The translations under genes and the position numbers were made by a program. Shown here in pieces: positions 1 through 9,100 of a DNA stretch of 14,477 nucleotides (position 1 is its first letter; every line of letters begins with the position of its first letter). The notes below the pieces were generated by a model. The model was not told the origin of the DNA and ran no database searches. It worked only from the letters and a program-made list of their open reading frames with translations. Origin of the DNA: JAJTFW01 sp964534995 (lineage in GTDB: Bacteria > Bacteroidota > Bacteroidia > AKYH767-A > OLB10); the NCBI GenBank assembly GCA_964534995.1, contig CAZHSC010000084.1:1-14477 (forward strand). Direction: 5' to 3'.

Positions 1-3000
1 CGCGTAATTCCACATAGATGGTATCGCACTCGGTAGCGCTCAGGCCTACACCTGAGTTCAGCAATACCGGCTGCATCACGCCGCTGCCGGCATGGAAGCC
101 TTCGATCAGCAGGGTCAGGTTCAGTGTAGCTGAAAGGGTAACTAGGGTGAAGGGTGAGGCTGAGTTAATAGTATCACAACCTGTATTAATAATGGTGATA
201 GATCCGGTACCGGCACCTAAGGGTACCGTGGCGGTGATCTGATTAGCATTATCAATAGTAAAGGAAGCGCTCACTCCGTTGAAAAGCACTTCGTCGGCAT
301 AGGTGAAATTGAAACCGGAGATAGTGACCGGGGTACCAATACTTCCGGAGGATGGAGTAAAGCTTAAAATCGTTAAAGAATCAGGAGCAGTGATGGTAAC
401 GCTTAACCCGGCGGTACATCCGGAAGCATTGGTGGCGGTAACAGTGTAAGTTCCCGCGCTAAGGCCACTGATATCCTGACTTGTGGCAGCATTTGACCAT
501 ACATAGGTATTGCTGGCACTGATATTTACCGAAGAAACGCCATCGGTAAATGCAGGATTTAATGTCCAGCTTCGGGGCGTGGTATAAACACCCGTTGTGA
601 TGTTAAATGCACCGGTGGCCACGAGGGTGGAGCCGGAAGCGCTGTTGGGGGCCAGGTAGGCTCCGGTGGATAAAAGTCCTCCGGAGTAATTGTCATTATT
701 AGGAAGCGTATAGCCGTTTAGCCCTCCATTCACAATAGCAGCGCCAAGTCCAGTTCCAAAAAAGACCGCATCTACCGGAACGGTGCTGGAGTCGATCAGG
801 GCTGAGGCCACATTAAATACGGCAACAGCATCGGCATTGGTACCACTATTACCTATGCCACCGCCATTCGGGCTACCAAAACCATCACCGGCCGTTGTCT
901 GAGTATTAATGGTTCTTAGCTTGGTTCCTGTGGGAGCCATAGAAGATCCACCCACATAAAAAACATCTCCGGTGCTTACTACTCCTGAACTGATCTGGAA
1001 AGCATAGGTGATGGTACCTCCCTGACGCCAGCCTTTAACAGTGGCAGTACCATTGTTGGCAACAACGACTGTATATGGGGTCAAACTGAAATCAATCGGC
1101 TTGGTAGCCACCAACTCCACCCATTCAAAGGGGTGATCGGTACCCGCGGGATCAGGTAAAAACTCCGAGATCAGAAGACCCGGATTGACAGGTGGGAGTA
1201 CAGGATCATTGGAAGCAGCGATGTCGATGGCGCCATCATTGCCTGCAGGACATGTTACATCAGTAGCTGTAACCAGACTCAGTGTAAAGGGAGCAGGATC
1301 AGTCAAAGTAGCGCTTGCCGAAATGCTGCATCCATTGGCATCCGTAACGGTAACGCTATAAGTACCGGCTGATACCGAATCCAATATTGCGTAAGTATAT
1401 CCATTGCTCCATAAATAAGTGAAGGGTAAGGTACCCCCTCCTGCCCCGGGATCAATGCTGCCGGACGCCTGCCCTGCGCAATTGGGATTAACAGTGGATG
1501 GACTCACCGACAGGGGCAGGGGCTCATACACATCAAAACTGGTGGTGGCTGCACAGAAATTGGTATCCACCACAATCAGGGTATAGGTACCGGTTGACAA
1601 GCCTGTGATGTCTTCAGAAATAGCGCCATTACTCCAATTGAAGGTAAAAGGAGCGGTACCCCCGTTCACAGTCACGTCAATACTGCCATCCGTAAATCCA
1701 AAACAGCTTACACTGTCAGTAACACCGGTTATTTGCAACAGGGCCGGTTCCCCCACGGTAACGGTCAATGTATCCGGGCAACTGGCTGCGTCACTCACTA
1801 TCACCGAATAGATACCCGCTGTAAGCCCTGCGATATCCTCCGAATTAGCCCCATTGCTCCAGATAAATGTATAAGGTGGCAAACCGCCGGTAACACTCAG
1901 ATCTATGCTTCCATCCGAGGCGCCGAAACAGCTGGCAGGAAAACTTAGCGCGGATAATGTCGGAGGCACACAGGCCACAGGATTATAAGTGAAAGTATCG
2001 ACAGACACCGTAAAGCAACTTATGGAACTGGCTACGGTAATTACACCGGTGCCTGCGCCGGCAGGTACAATGGCGTCAATCTGAAAGTCACTGATGATAT
2101 TAAAGGAAGCAGCCGGCACCCCGTTGAAGAGAACACTGTTGGCCGTTGTAAATCCGGTACCGTTGATGGTTACGGAAACACCGGAACCTCCGGTAATAGG
2201 GGTAAAACTGAAGATACCGATCGGAGCGGGATCATTGATAAACTCAAATCCGCCGATTCCGCAGTTATTGGCATCGGTAATGTTAAAAAAGTAAAAGGAT
2301 GCCGGCTGATTCAGGATATCTTCGGTAATAGCTCCTGTTGACCAGCCGAAAGTATAAGGTTGCGTACCTCCCGTAACTGTTAAGTCAATTGCACCATCGG
2401 AGGCGCCTACGCAGGAGGTGTTGGTAACCACAGCTGTGTAGGTTAAATCATTGGGTTGGTTAACAATAAAGGTATCCGTTAGCATACATCCGTTGGCGTC
2501 GGTAAGGGTTAGAACGTACACGCCGGCAGTAACAGCGGCTTTGTCTTCATTGATATCCCCGTCATTCCAGAGGTATGTATAAGGGCTTGCGCCTCCGGAT
2601 GCTGTTACATCGATGGCGCCATCATTTAAACCAAAGCAGGTTACATCAAAAATAACAGCGGATGTACTCATGAAGGAGGCGCTGTTGATCGTTACTGACA
2701 GGGAGGCGGTACATCCGGTACCTGAGGTCACGGTAACCGTATAGGGTCCTCCGCTGAGGCCGTTAATATCTTCAGTGGTGGCACCTGTTGACCACAAATA
2801 GGTATTGCCAGAAGTCACGCTGATTGCGGATATCCCATCCGTTATAGTTGTATCTGTAGTCCACACACGGGGCGTAAAGGAACCTGTAAGGGTATTATAA
2901 CCTCCGGTAGCCTTCACTCTGGAAGTGCCGGGGTTGGGCGCCAGGAAACTGCCGCTTTGCAAATATCCGCCATTGTAGGCATCATTAACCGGCAACGTAA

Positions 3001-4104
3001 AGCCGGCAGTGCCTCCCGAAACCACGGCGCTGCCGGTTCCAAGTCCGTAGAATATAGCATCGGCAGGGACCGAAGCGGGCGTTAATGAAGACGCAGGTCC
3101 GTAAAACACCCCGATAGCATCGGCGTTGGTAGTTCCATTTCCCAATACTCCCCCGGTGGTGGCGGTACCTATACCTCCATCGCCAGTATTTGAGGTGATA
3201 TCAATGACGCGTACTTTATTTCCGTTTACGGCCATGGCGTTGCCGCCGATGTATACTATATCGCCGGGAACTACGATGCCTGAGGATATCTGAAAGGCGT
3301 AGGTTCCGTTGGTAGTAGCGGAAGCGACACCGCCCTGCACCCAACCATTCGTAGTGGCGGTACCGTTATTGGCCAGGATGACCGTATAAGGTGTTTGTGA
3401 AAAATCTATGAATTTAGTCGCGATCAGTTCCACCCATTCCTTTGAAGAATCCGCCCCGGCAGGATCCGCAAGGAATTCGGAAATGAGCAGTCCCGGATTT
3501 GTTATGTTCATGGTATCATTGGAAGCGCTGATATCGATGGCGCCGTTGTTCAAACCAAAACAACTTTCATGATAGCTGTTGGCAGTGAGCGTGAAAGGCC
3601 CCGGGTCGGTCAGCACTCCGAAATTATTGGAAGTACATCCGTTGGCATCTGTAATGCTTACGCTGTACAGGCCCTGTGTCAAACCGCTGATATCTTCACT
3701 GACCGCACCATTATCCCACAGGTAGGTATAACCGGGAGTACCGCCGCTTACACTTAAGTTGATACTTCCATCGGCGGAACCCTGGCAACCCGGATTTGTA
3801 AGCAACACCGAGGAAGTGATCAGCGAAGGCTCATTCACGCTTACAAAAAAGGTATCGGTACATAGTACCGCGTCCGTTACGATAACGGAATAAGTACCCG
3901 CGCTGAGTCCCGTTGGATCTTCAGTGACAGCGCCGTTGCTCCAGGCAAAAGTATAGGGGGAAACGCCTCCGATAACGGTGATGTCTATACTTCCGTTATT
4001 ACCTCCGTTGCAGGAGGGCATGGTGGAAACGGAATTGATGGCAGGAGGGATACAGGAACAGGTCTGAACGATGGCCAGCGTAGTGGCGGTGTCAGTGCAT
4101 CCCA
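1..4104 (-). CDS. SprB-repeat giant adhesin, body fragment (partial, out of frame with its N-terminus)
   Basis: The frame is open from about 4104 to the left edge (codons on 2-4, 5-7 and so on), about 1,366 codons. I checked it at 14 anchor points along its length. Domain order from the N-side: two SprB repeats, an SprB repeat split by a lamin-tail-like domain, two SprB repeats, a TIG/IPT domain, three SprB repeats, a second split repeat, a second TIG, then the start of a domain common near the C-terminus of Bacteroidota surface proteins (2-137, reading ECDTIYVELR at the edge). SprB-type proteins are exported by the type IX system and serve in gliding or surface adhesion. The sorting domain would lie off the left edge. 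The frame has a TAA at 4199-4201 and no ATG between it and the first repeats, so it has no credible start or signal peptide of its own. It must be joined to the upstream fragment or be silent. Confidence 0.9.
138..377 (-). other. TIG/IPT-like domain 2 of the adhesin
   Basis: It follows the second split repeat and reads LTILSFTPSSGSIGTPVTIS, then GFNF, EVLFNGVSASF and GTGSITI. It is the second TIG-type domain of the protein and again lies directly after an SprB unit. The next residues towards the left edge begin a different conserved C-terminal-region domain (LNLTLLIEGFHAGSG). Confidence 0.75.
416..1252 (-). other. SprB repeat interrupted by a lamin-tail-like domain, copy 2
   Basis: The same architecture as the copy at 2711-3562. 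It opens CPAGNDGAIDIAASND, carries about 228 codons of insert starting NPGLLISEFLPDPAG, then EWVELVATKPIDF and GDVFYVGG, and returns to SprB at NTYVWSNAATSQDISGLSAG before the closing Cys. The unit is 837 bp long. It is clearly homologous to the other copy but well diverged, which implies an old duplication of the whole composite module. Confidence 0.7.
1985..2221 (-). other. TIG/IPT-like domain 1 of the adhesin
   Basis: This domain sits in the linker between SprB units 2261-2413 and 1778-1930, stretching that gap from 72 to 330 bp. It reads IGIFSFTPITGGSGVSVTI, then NGTGF, SVLFNGVPAASF and GTGVITV. Those are the hallmarks of TIG/IPT Ig-like domains (xxSFxPxxGxxGxxVTIxGxxF, VxFNG, ending in GxGxITV). 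Confidence 0.75.
2711..3562 (-). other. SprB repeat interrupted by a lamin-tail-like domain, copy 1
   Basis: The unit opens as a normal SprB repeat (CFGLNNGAIDISAS), leaves it for about 233 codons, and returns at NTYLWSTGATTEDINGLSG, ending on the expected Cys. The insert begins NPGLLISEFLADPAG, then EWVELIATKFIDF and GDIVYIGG, which resembles the lamin-tail domain family (LISEx...EWVEL core). The unit is 852 bp long, against 153 bp for a plain repeat, and spacing to both neighbouring repeats is the usual 72 bp. The domain name is from recognition and was not searched. Confidence 0.7.
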
Positions 4105-4632
4105 GGTGTGGCTGGTGAATCCGGAAGCAGTACGCTGGGAAGCATAACTTACTACCAGGTTCACATATCCACTCATGCTGAAAGAGAAGATAGCGTACTT
4201 ACCATTGGCGGCCTGTGAAGCCCCACCTACGATGGTGAGGCTGGCAGCACCGGTGGTGGTGGTGGAGAAACCGGTTCCCGCGTTGATGGCAGTCCCGCTA
4301 AATGCATTCAGTTCGGTGTTGGTGGATCCACTGGCTGGTACAAACCAGGTACTTGAGCCATTGGTGCCATCAAAGTAAATGGTGCCAGTGCCGAAGTTGG
4401 CAACGTACACCTTTGGAGTCGCCGGCGAAGCGGCGGTGGCAGTACCACCATTGGTGGTCGTCTGAAAATCCCACCCGGCCACCAGAGTTTGTGCCTGCAG
4501 GGAACCGGAAAATAAAATCACGGACAAGAGCAAAAACCATTTTACCGTTTTAAAAGGTAATGATGCAATAGTCCTGCTTCTCTCAGCGATGGCTTGCCTG
4601 CTGAAAGTAATGGTAGTGGTGTAAGTATTCAT
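3985..4632 (-). CDS. N-terminal fragment of the SprB-repeat adhesin (signal peptide and N-terminal domain), frameshifted
   Basis: From the ATG at 4630-4632 the product has a long basic n-region, then a hydrophobic core (KWFLLLSVILFSGSLQAQ) with likely signal peptidase cleavage near residue 47. A secreted domain begins LVAGWDFQTTTNGG. Similar N-terminal domains open many Bacteroidota surface proteins, and the stretch SYASQRTASGFTSHTW is characteristic. After HTW (4102-4104) homology stops. The remaining 38 codons are out-of-frame SprB sequence, ending at the stop 3985-3987. ATGs at 4633-4635 and 4648-4650 are equally possible starts. The frame also runs up to a TTG at 4794, but that extension looks non-coding. 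The domain appears to lack its last strands, so sequence as well as frame may be missing. It could be a pseudogene, a phase-variable off state or an assembly error. Confidence 0.75.
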   Translation of the reverse strand: MNTYTTTITFSRQAIAERSRTIASLPFKTVKWFLLLSVILFSGSLQAQTLVAGWDFQTTTNGGTATAASPATPKVYVANFGTGTIYFDGTNGSSTWFVPASGSTNTELNAFSGTAINAGTGFSTTTTGAASLTIVGGASQAANGKYAIFSFSMSGYVNLVVSYASQRTASGFTSHTWDALTPPLRWPSFRPVPVSLLPSIPFPPCPPATEVITEV

Positions 4633-4650
4633 CATGCTTGTTTTTATCAT

Positions 4651-5189
4651 TTTCAAACTTCCATCATCGCTGCTCATCCGGATGCGGGACCCCTTAGCGC
4701 CGCCGGCAGAAATAATGGAAACACATCCTCTGCTGACAGAGAATAAAGGACTGCAAGTTATGAGTTGCCAATTTATGAAGCAAGAACTAATCAATGACTC
4801 CGCCTCATTGTTAATATTTTATTAACAGTATACGGATGAAATAATCAGAGATCAACGCCTATATGTCCTTGATTTCCGATAAATTAAATGTAAAAGAGCC
4901 CTCCTGTCCTTCTCTTTCCCGGCATATAAACAGCTGCATTCAGCCTGCGATGGGAGTACCGGAACGGGCCTGGTAACTGAATGACTTTTTCTCTCAGCAT
5001 ACCTGGAAGACATTCATAAAAGAGGGCTGTAAACTTTAAAAAAGTGAAAAGAAATTGGATGACTCAGGAAATAGAGGAGGATATTTTTATTCCTTTAGAT
5101 TGAAAAAATAGGTTGAAAGAAGCCAATCACGAAGAAATTATTATAATTTCGAGGCCTAAGCCTAACTAATTTCTACAAAAGCTTCGTCT
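4651..5189. other. Gene-free spacer between two divergently transcribed genes
   Basis: No open frame here has the character of a protein on either strand. The open stretches at 4634-4825 (+) and 4651-4794 (-) lack a ribosome-binding context or protein-like composition. It should hold the promoters of the adhesin (-) and the coiled-coil gene (+). I find no exact TAnnTTTG element for the adhesin. For the plus gene the best candidate is TAATTTCG at 5144-5151 (one mismatch), without a TTG at a suitable distance. Confidence 0.6.
4810..4826. repeat. AT-rich perfect inverted repeat
   Basis: GTTAATA-TTT-TATTAAC is a 7-bp perfect inverted repeat around three T. It lies in the adhesin upstream region, so it could be an operator half-site pair or chance in AT-rich DNA. 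Confidence 0.35.
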
Positions 5190-6107
5190 ATGACAAACCC
5201 TGAACAGGAAAAAGACCAGGATTCCAAAAAAGTCATCGTCATAATTGTAATTTCTATATTATTAGGAGTCAATGCTTTATTATTATGGCAATTCTTCGAT
5301 AAGAAGACACATCTGGAGCAGGTAAGCCGTGAGTTGGATACCACCATGGCCGAAAAAGAATCATTGTCGGCGGAACTGCAGCGCGTAAAAACGGAATATG
5401 AGAAATTAAATCAGGAGAACGCCAGCCTGCAAAATCAGCTTTCAGCCAAAGACGAAGAAATCCGTTTGAAGATTGCGCAGATTCAAAAGCTGATTAACAG
5501 CGGTGATGCCGCACAACTGCGGAAGGCCAAGGATGAACTTTCATCACTGAAGGAACTTAATCAGCGCTACATTGCTCAGATAGATTCATTGAATATTGCC
5601 AATAAAATGCTCTCCGAGCAAAATGTTTCCCTGAACCAAAATCTTACTTCCGCAAACACCAAGGTCAGCTCTCTGACGCAGGAAAACAGTGTTCTCGCCA
5701 ACAAAGTAGCTATTGCCTCCGTTTTAAAAACCACCAACCTGAAAGCTTTAGGTGTGAAGTACAAATCCAGCGGTAAGGAAATTGAAACAACCAAAGCAAA
5801 AAGTACAGACCGTATCAAAACCTGCTTTACGATTATGGAAAATCTGGTCGTGGAAAAAGGCCCTAAAGATATTTTTGTCAGGGTATTGAGCCCTGATGGA
5901 GCGGTGATGTCTACCACCAGTGAAACCTTCATTTACAACGGGCAGGCCACCCTTTACACCACGAAGGAATCCATCATGTATGAAAACCGAAATACGGATC
6001 TTTGTGTTTACTGGGAAAAGGGGAATACCTATAATCCCGGACTTTATACCATTGAACTTTACTGCGAGAGCAACCAGATTGGGGTGGCAACGCTGACTTT
6101 AAAGTAA
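5190..6107 (+). CDS. Membrane-anchored coiled-coil protein, function unknown
   Basis: 305 residues. A charged 14-residue N-terminus is followed by one transmembrane segment (about 15-34, VIVIIVISILLGVNALLLW) and a long heptad-rich coiled coil (about 38-175, rich in E, K, Q and L with frequent N and S). A compact C-terminal domain follows (about 180-305) with alternating hydrophobic residues, including DIFVRVLSPDGAVM and YTIELYCESNQIGVATLTLK, suggesting a beta-sandwich. The charge pattern places the coiled coil and beta domain in the periplasm; that is inference. Proteins of this build occur in Bacteroidota as hypothetical proteins and are often mislabelled SMC-like because of the coiled coil; no ATPase motif is present here. 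The gene is monocistronic and convergent with the beta-barrel gene, 38 bp away, with no clear terminator hairpin between them. Confidence 0.9.
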   Translation: MTNPEQEKDQDSKKVIVIIVISILLGVNALLLWQFFDKKTHLEQVSRELDTTMAEKESLSAELQRVKTEYEKLNQENASLQNQLSAKDEEIRLKIAQIQKLINSGDAAQLRKAKDELSSLKELNQRYIAQIDSLNIANKMLSEQNVSLNQNLTSANTKVSSLTQENSVLANKVAIASVLKTTNLKALGVKYKSSGKEIETTKAKSTDRIKTCFTIMENLVVEKGPKDIFVRVLSPDGAVMSTTSETFIYNGQATLYTTKESIMYENRNTDLCVYWEKGNTYNPGLYTIELYCESNQIGVATLTLK

Positions 6108-6145
6108 GGTTAATACCCTCCTGCAGCAAACCCCGCTCTGAATTT

Positions 6146-9100
6146 TTAAAAGTAGGCGCGCACCTGTGCCCCCCCAGTATGGATGGTATTGATTCCAGCC
6201 GGCTTTCGTCCTTCATAGTTAATACTCAGTTGCAGGCTGCTGCCGAGGTTACGTTGAATACTGACTCCCCAGGTCAGGTTGGTACCTTTCTTGAGGCCTT
6301 CGAGCATTTCAAAGGCGAGGGAGGTATTCGACTCCGCGTTATAAGTAATGTTCACCAGGTTTACACGTGCCGTCAGCAATCCTTTTTTCACCGAGTTATA
6401 CCTCCATTCCATCCCGGCATCACTTACCGTGGCTTCTTCGGCTGAGGATTCCGAATATTCATTGGTCTTTACTTTATACCTGTACGAAAGCGTAACACGG
6501 TAAATACTTCCGGGCTGGAAATTCAATTTACTGTCGCTTTCCTTTGCGGCAATTGAAAAATTCCGGCTTGCAAAAGCCTCGACTTCGCTTAGCTTTCTGC
6601 TTACTTCCATTTTCTGCTGCCACCCAAACCAGGGGGTGATATTCCAGCGCAGGGTAGTGCTCAGTCCATTTGTATTTCGTGTATCGATACCGTTAGCGAG
6701 TAATTGTCTTATCCGTTGCTCCTGCCAGCTGATGTCGGCTGCGAATTTTGAACTGCTCCGGTCGAAAAACAAAGTATGCCTGCCTGAGGATTGCGTACTG
6801 ATCAATACGGTATCCGGAATAATACCGGGAACCGGGTTCCAGTTATCAATATCGCCGGCGCTGCCGGTTAATTTATTATCAAAGCGAAAGGATGACAAAA
6901 GGCTGAACCTGGAAAAAAAGGGCTTGTCACCGCCTGTGAATTTCACGGCGGGATTAATATTAATTACCGCATTAAACTGATTGAAGAATACTTTCACATA
7001 TTCATCGGTATTGCTGAAAATCCTGATATAACTGGCCTGGTCCTGAAACACCGCCACTTCAAATTCGTTCAATTGCGGTATTCCGTCACTGTTATAATCG
7101 TTCCAGCTATACGTACCTGTACCGGGCGCCACTTCAATATATGAATACAGGCGCTTCGGTTCCCTTCCTGTACCTCCTTCATAAAAAGTATTCAGGCTCA
7201 GCAATCCTTTGCCGGCATTCAGTGAATAGTCCAGCCTGCCGGTGGCGCTTTCCCCCGGTATAATAGAGGTAATAAGGGTATCCAGGATCCTTAATTTACG
7301 GTAATTCATAATGAAAGATACTTTCTGCCGCTGGCTTTTATTCCATGCGATATTAAAGGAGGCCATATCGGCGCTTGTTGACAGTTTAAAATCCCGGCCG
7401 CGTACCGCATCGTCTTCCCTTTTACTGAAAGAAGCCTTCATAAAAAGCTTCACCGAATCAGGTCTGCTGAAAAACACCTCCGCGATCCTGAAATGAAATG
7501 CATTGGGAGCCAGACTGTCGCTACCTGCCATTTTCAGGGCGTTCCTTTCCTGCTCAAACCTGATACCCGGAATCCAGGAACCAATACTCCTTGTGATTTC
7601 ATCTTTATGCCTGAGGAAGGAGCTTTCAATGCCCTTGCCGCTGGTACTCAACAGACTCGCGTCCCAGCGCAGGGTCCATTTTTCCTGCTGCAAAAAGCCA
7701 TTGAGGGCGTGCATCAGTCCCCTGTAAGTATTTCCCCTAAGCAGTGATTTCAACTGATACCTGATATCACCCGAATTTGAATTACGCAGGCCCAGCTGTA
7801 CATTCGACAGCCATTCCCTGTCAAAGGGATCCAGTGTAGCGGTATTCCAGTCCCGTACAAACTCAACGGCACGGTATACCTCCACCGGGCGGAAATATTC
7901 ATCATTCACTTCCGTCTGCAATTGTCCGGACATTATCCATCCTTCCGGCTTTGCGTTGTTCAACGGGCGCTGATGGTTAAAGGTGAGCCTGGCGGCCAAT
8001 CCGTCGTCATTTGCCTTGTCTTTGGTTGCAAAACGGTTAACATCGTCTTTGCTGACTGCCAGTTCAACACCAACAGAAGTCCCGGCATTGATACTATACG
8101 CGGCAAAAGCGCTGGCCATTTGTCTTTGCTTGGGAGAAATCAGCAAGACTTTAGGCTCGTAAGCACCCTGTGGAATTCCATTCACCGGGACTACCCAGCG
8201 GTACACCCTGCCGTTGGCAAGGCCATCTACGGCAATATAATTGCCTCTACCCTGCCCTACATTGCTGAAGGAAACCCTGTAAAAGGCACTGTCAGGACTT
8301 GTTGAATATACATACACTGAAGGATATAGCACCGCACTAACGGTGGTATCTATACGCGCATACAGGATTTCATTGACATTAAAAGCCACACTGTCGCCGC
8401 TTGTTTTAAATGCGCCGGAAAGGTCATCGCCGGCCCGGGCCAGGATGGCTTTATCGGCGGGACTCAGGTCCTGCTGCAAGGGTTGATTTTTGCTATCCTG
8501 TTCCGAGTACAGGTTTATGCCGGCGCGAAAGCGGCTGTCTTTCACCGATGCGAAGCCGGTGAGCAGGGTACGCGCGTAATTCCTGTCCGCATACTGAAAC
8601 TCCACGGTTATGCGCATATCCTTATTGATGAGCCTTCGTGTGGTAAAAGTGATTTCCGCGGTATTGTAATCAATTATATAATCCCTGTCCTGCCCTCTTT
8701 CCAGCAGCAGCCCGTCAATAAACACCCTTTCCGAATTCGACATCACGATAATAAAAAGTTCATTTTCGGCACCTCGCAGGCGATAGGGTCCCTGATTTGA
8801 TTCAATGCCGTTTATCACATTGCGTGCAAATTTGCCTCGTGATACCGCAGCGCCCAGTCCGGCAGCAAGGGTAAGGGGCGAAGCATTTTTACGGGACAAT
8901 TGTTCAGAATAGCTGTACAGGCCGCCTTGCGCCTTTTTGAAATACCGCATAAAATATCCTTCCGGATTGCGCACATCATAATCTCCGGCAATCAGTTTAT
9001 GCTTGTCATTGCTTAACTGAATAAACACTTTATCAAATTCCTGCAATTGCTGCGTGTTTCCTTCCGCCTGAACAGGAATATTTTCATCGGTAATGGCGGC

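Larger units (their letters stand above)
1328..4012 (-). repeat. SprB repeat array, 75-codon period
   Basis: Seven complete SprB units, measured from first Cys to last Cys: 3860-4012, 3635-3787, 2486-2638, 2261-2413, 1778-1930, 1553-1705 and 1328-1480. Each is exactly 153 bp. Adjacent units are separated by 72 bp (75 bp before the split repeat at 416-1252), giving a 225-bp period. The shared pattern is C-x-G-x-x-x-G-S/A-I-D, then GGxxPYTYxW(S/D)NGA, then EDIxGLxxGxYSVxxTDAxxC. The two cysteines could pair across each Ig-like unit outside the cell; that is inference. At DNA level the copies are clearly diverged, so this is an old array and not a recently expanded satellite. Confidence 0.9.

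Noticed and set aside
1605..3757. Several plus-strand open frames of 60-70 codons opposite the adhesin
   Set aside because: They lie antisense to a continuous, well-conserved SprB reading frame and are by-products of its repeated composition.
416..4012. Regularly spaced repeats resembling an array of DNA repeats such as CRISPR
   Set aside because: The repeat is at protein level in a coding frame with a 225-bp period; DNA copies are diverged and there are no conserved short direct repeats with unique spacers.
4090..4110. Programmed -1 ribosomal frameshift in the adhesin
   Set aside because: The bases around the junction (ACCTGGGATGCACTGACACC) contain no slippery heptamer, and no downstream stem is obvious; deletion or assembly error fits better.
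4897..5030. Inverted repeat AGCCCTC (about 4897) and GAGGGCT (about 5022)
   Set aside because: Seven-base arms about 120 bases apart are expected by chance and no further pairing extends them.
5152..5163. AGGC-CTAA-GCCT mini-palindrome upstream of the coiled-coil gene
   Set aside because: A 4-bp stem is too short to support a regulatory claim.
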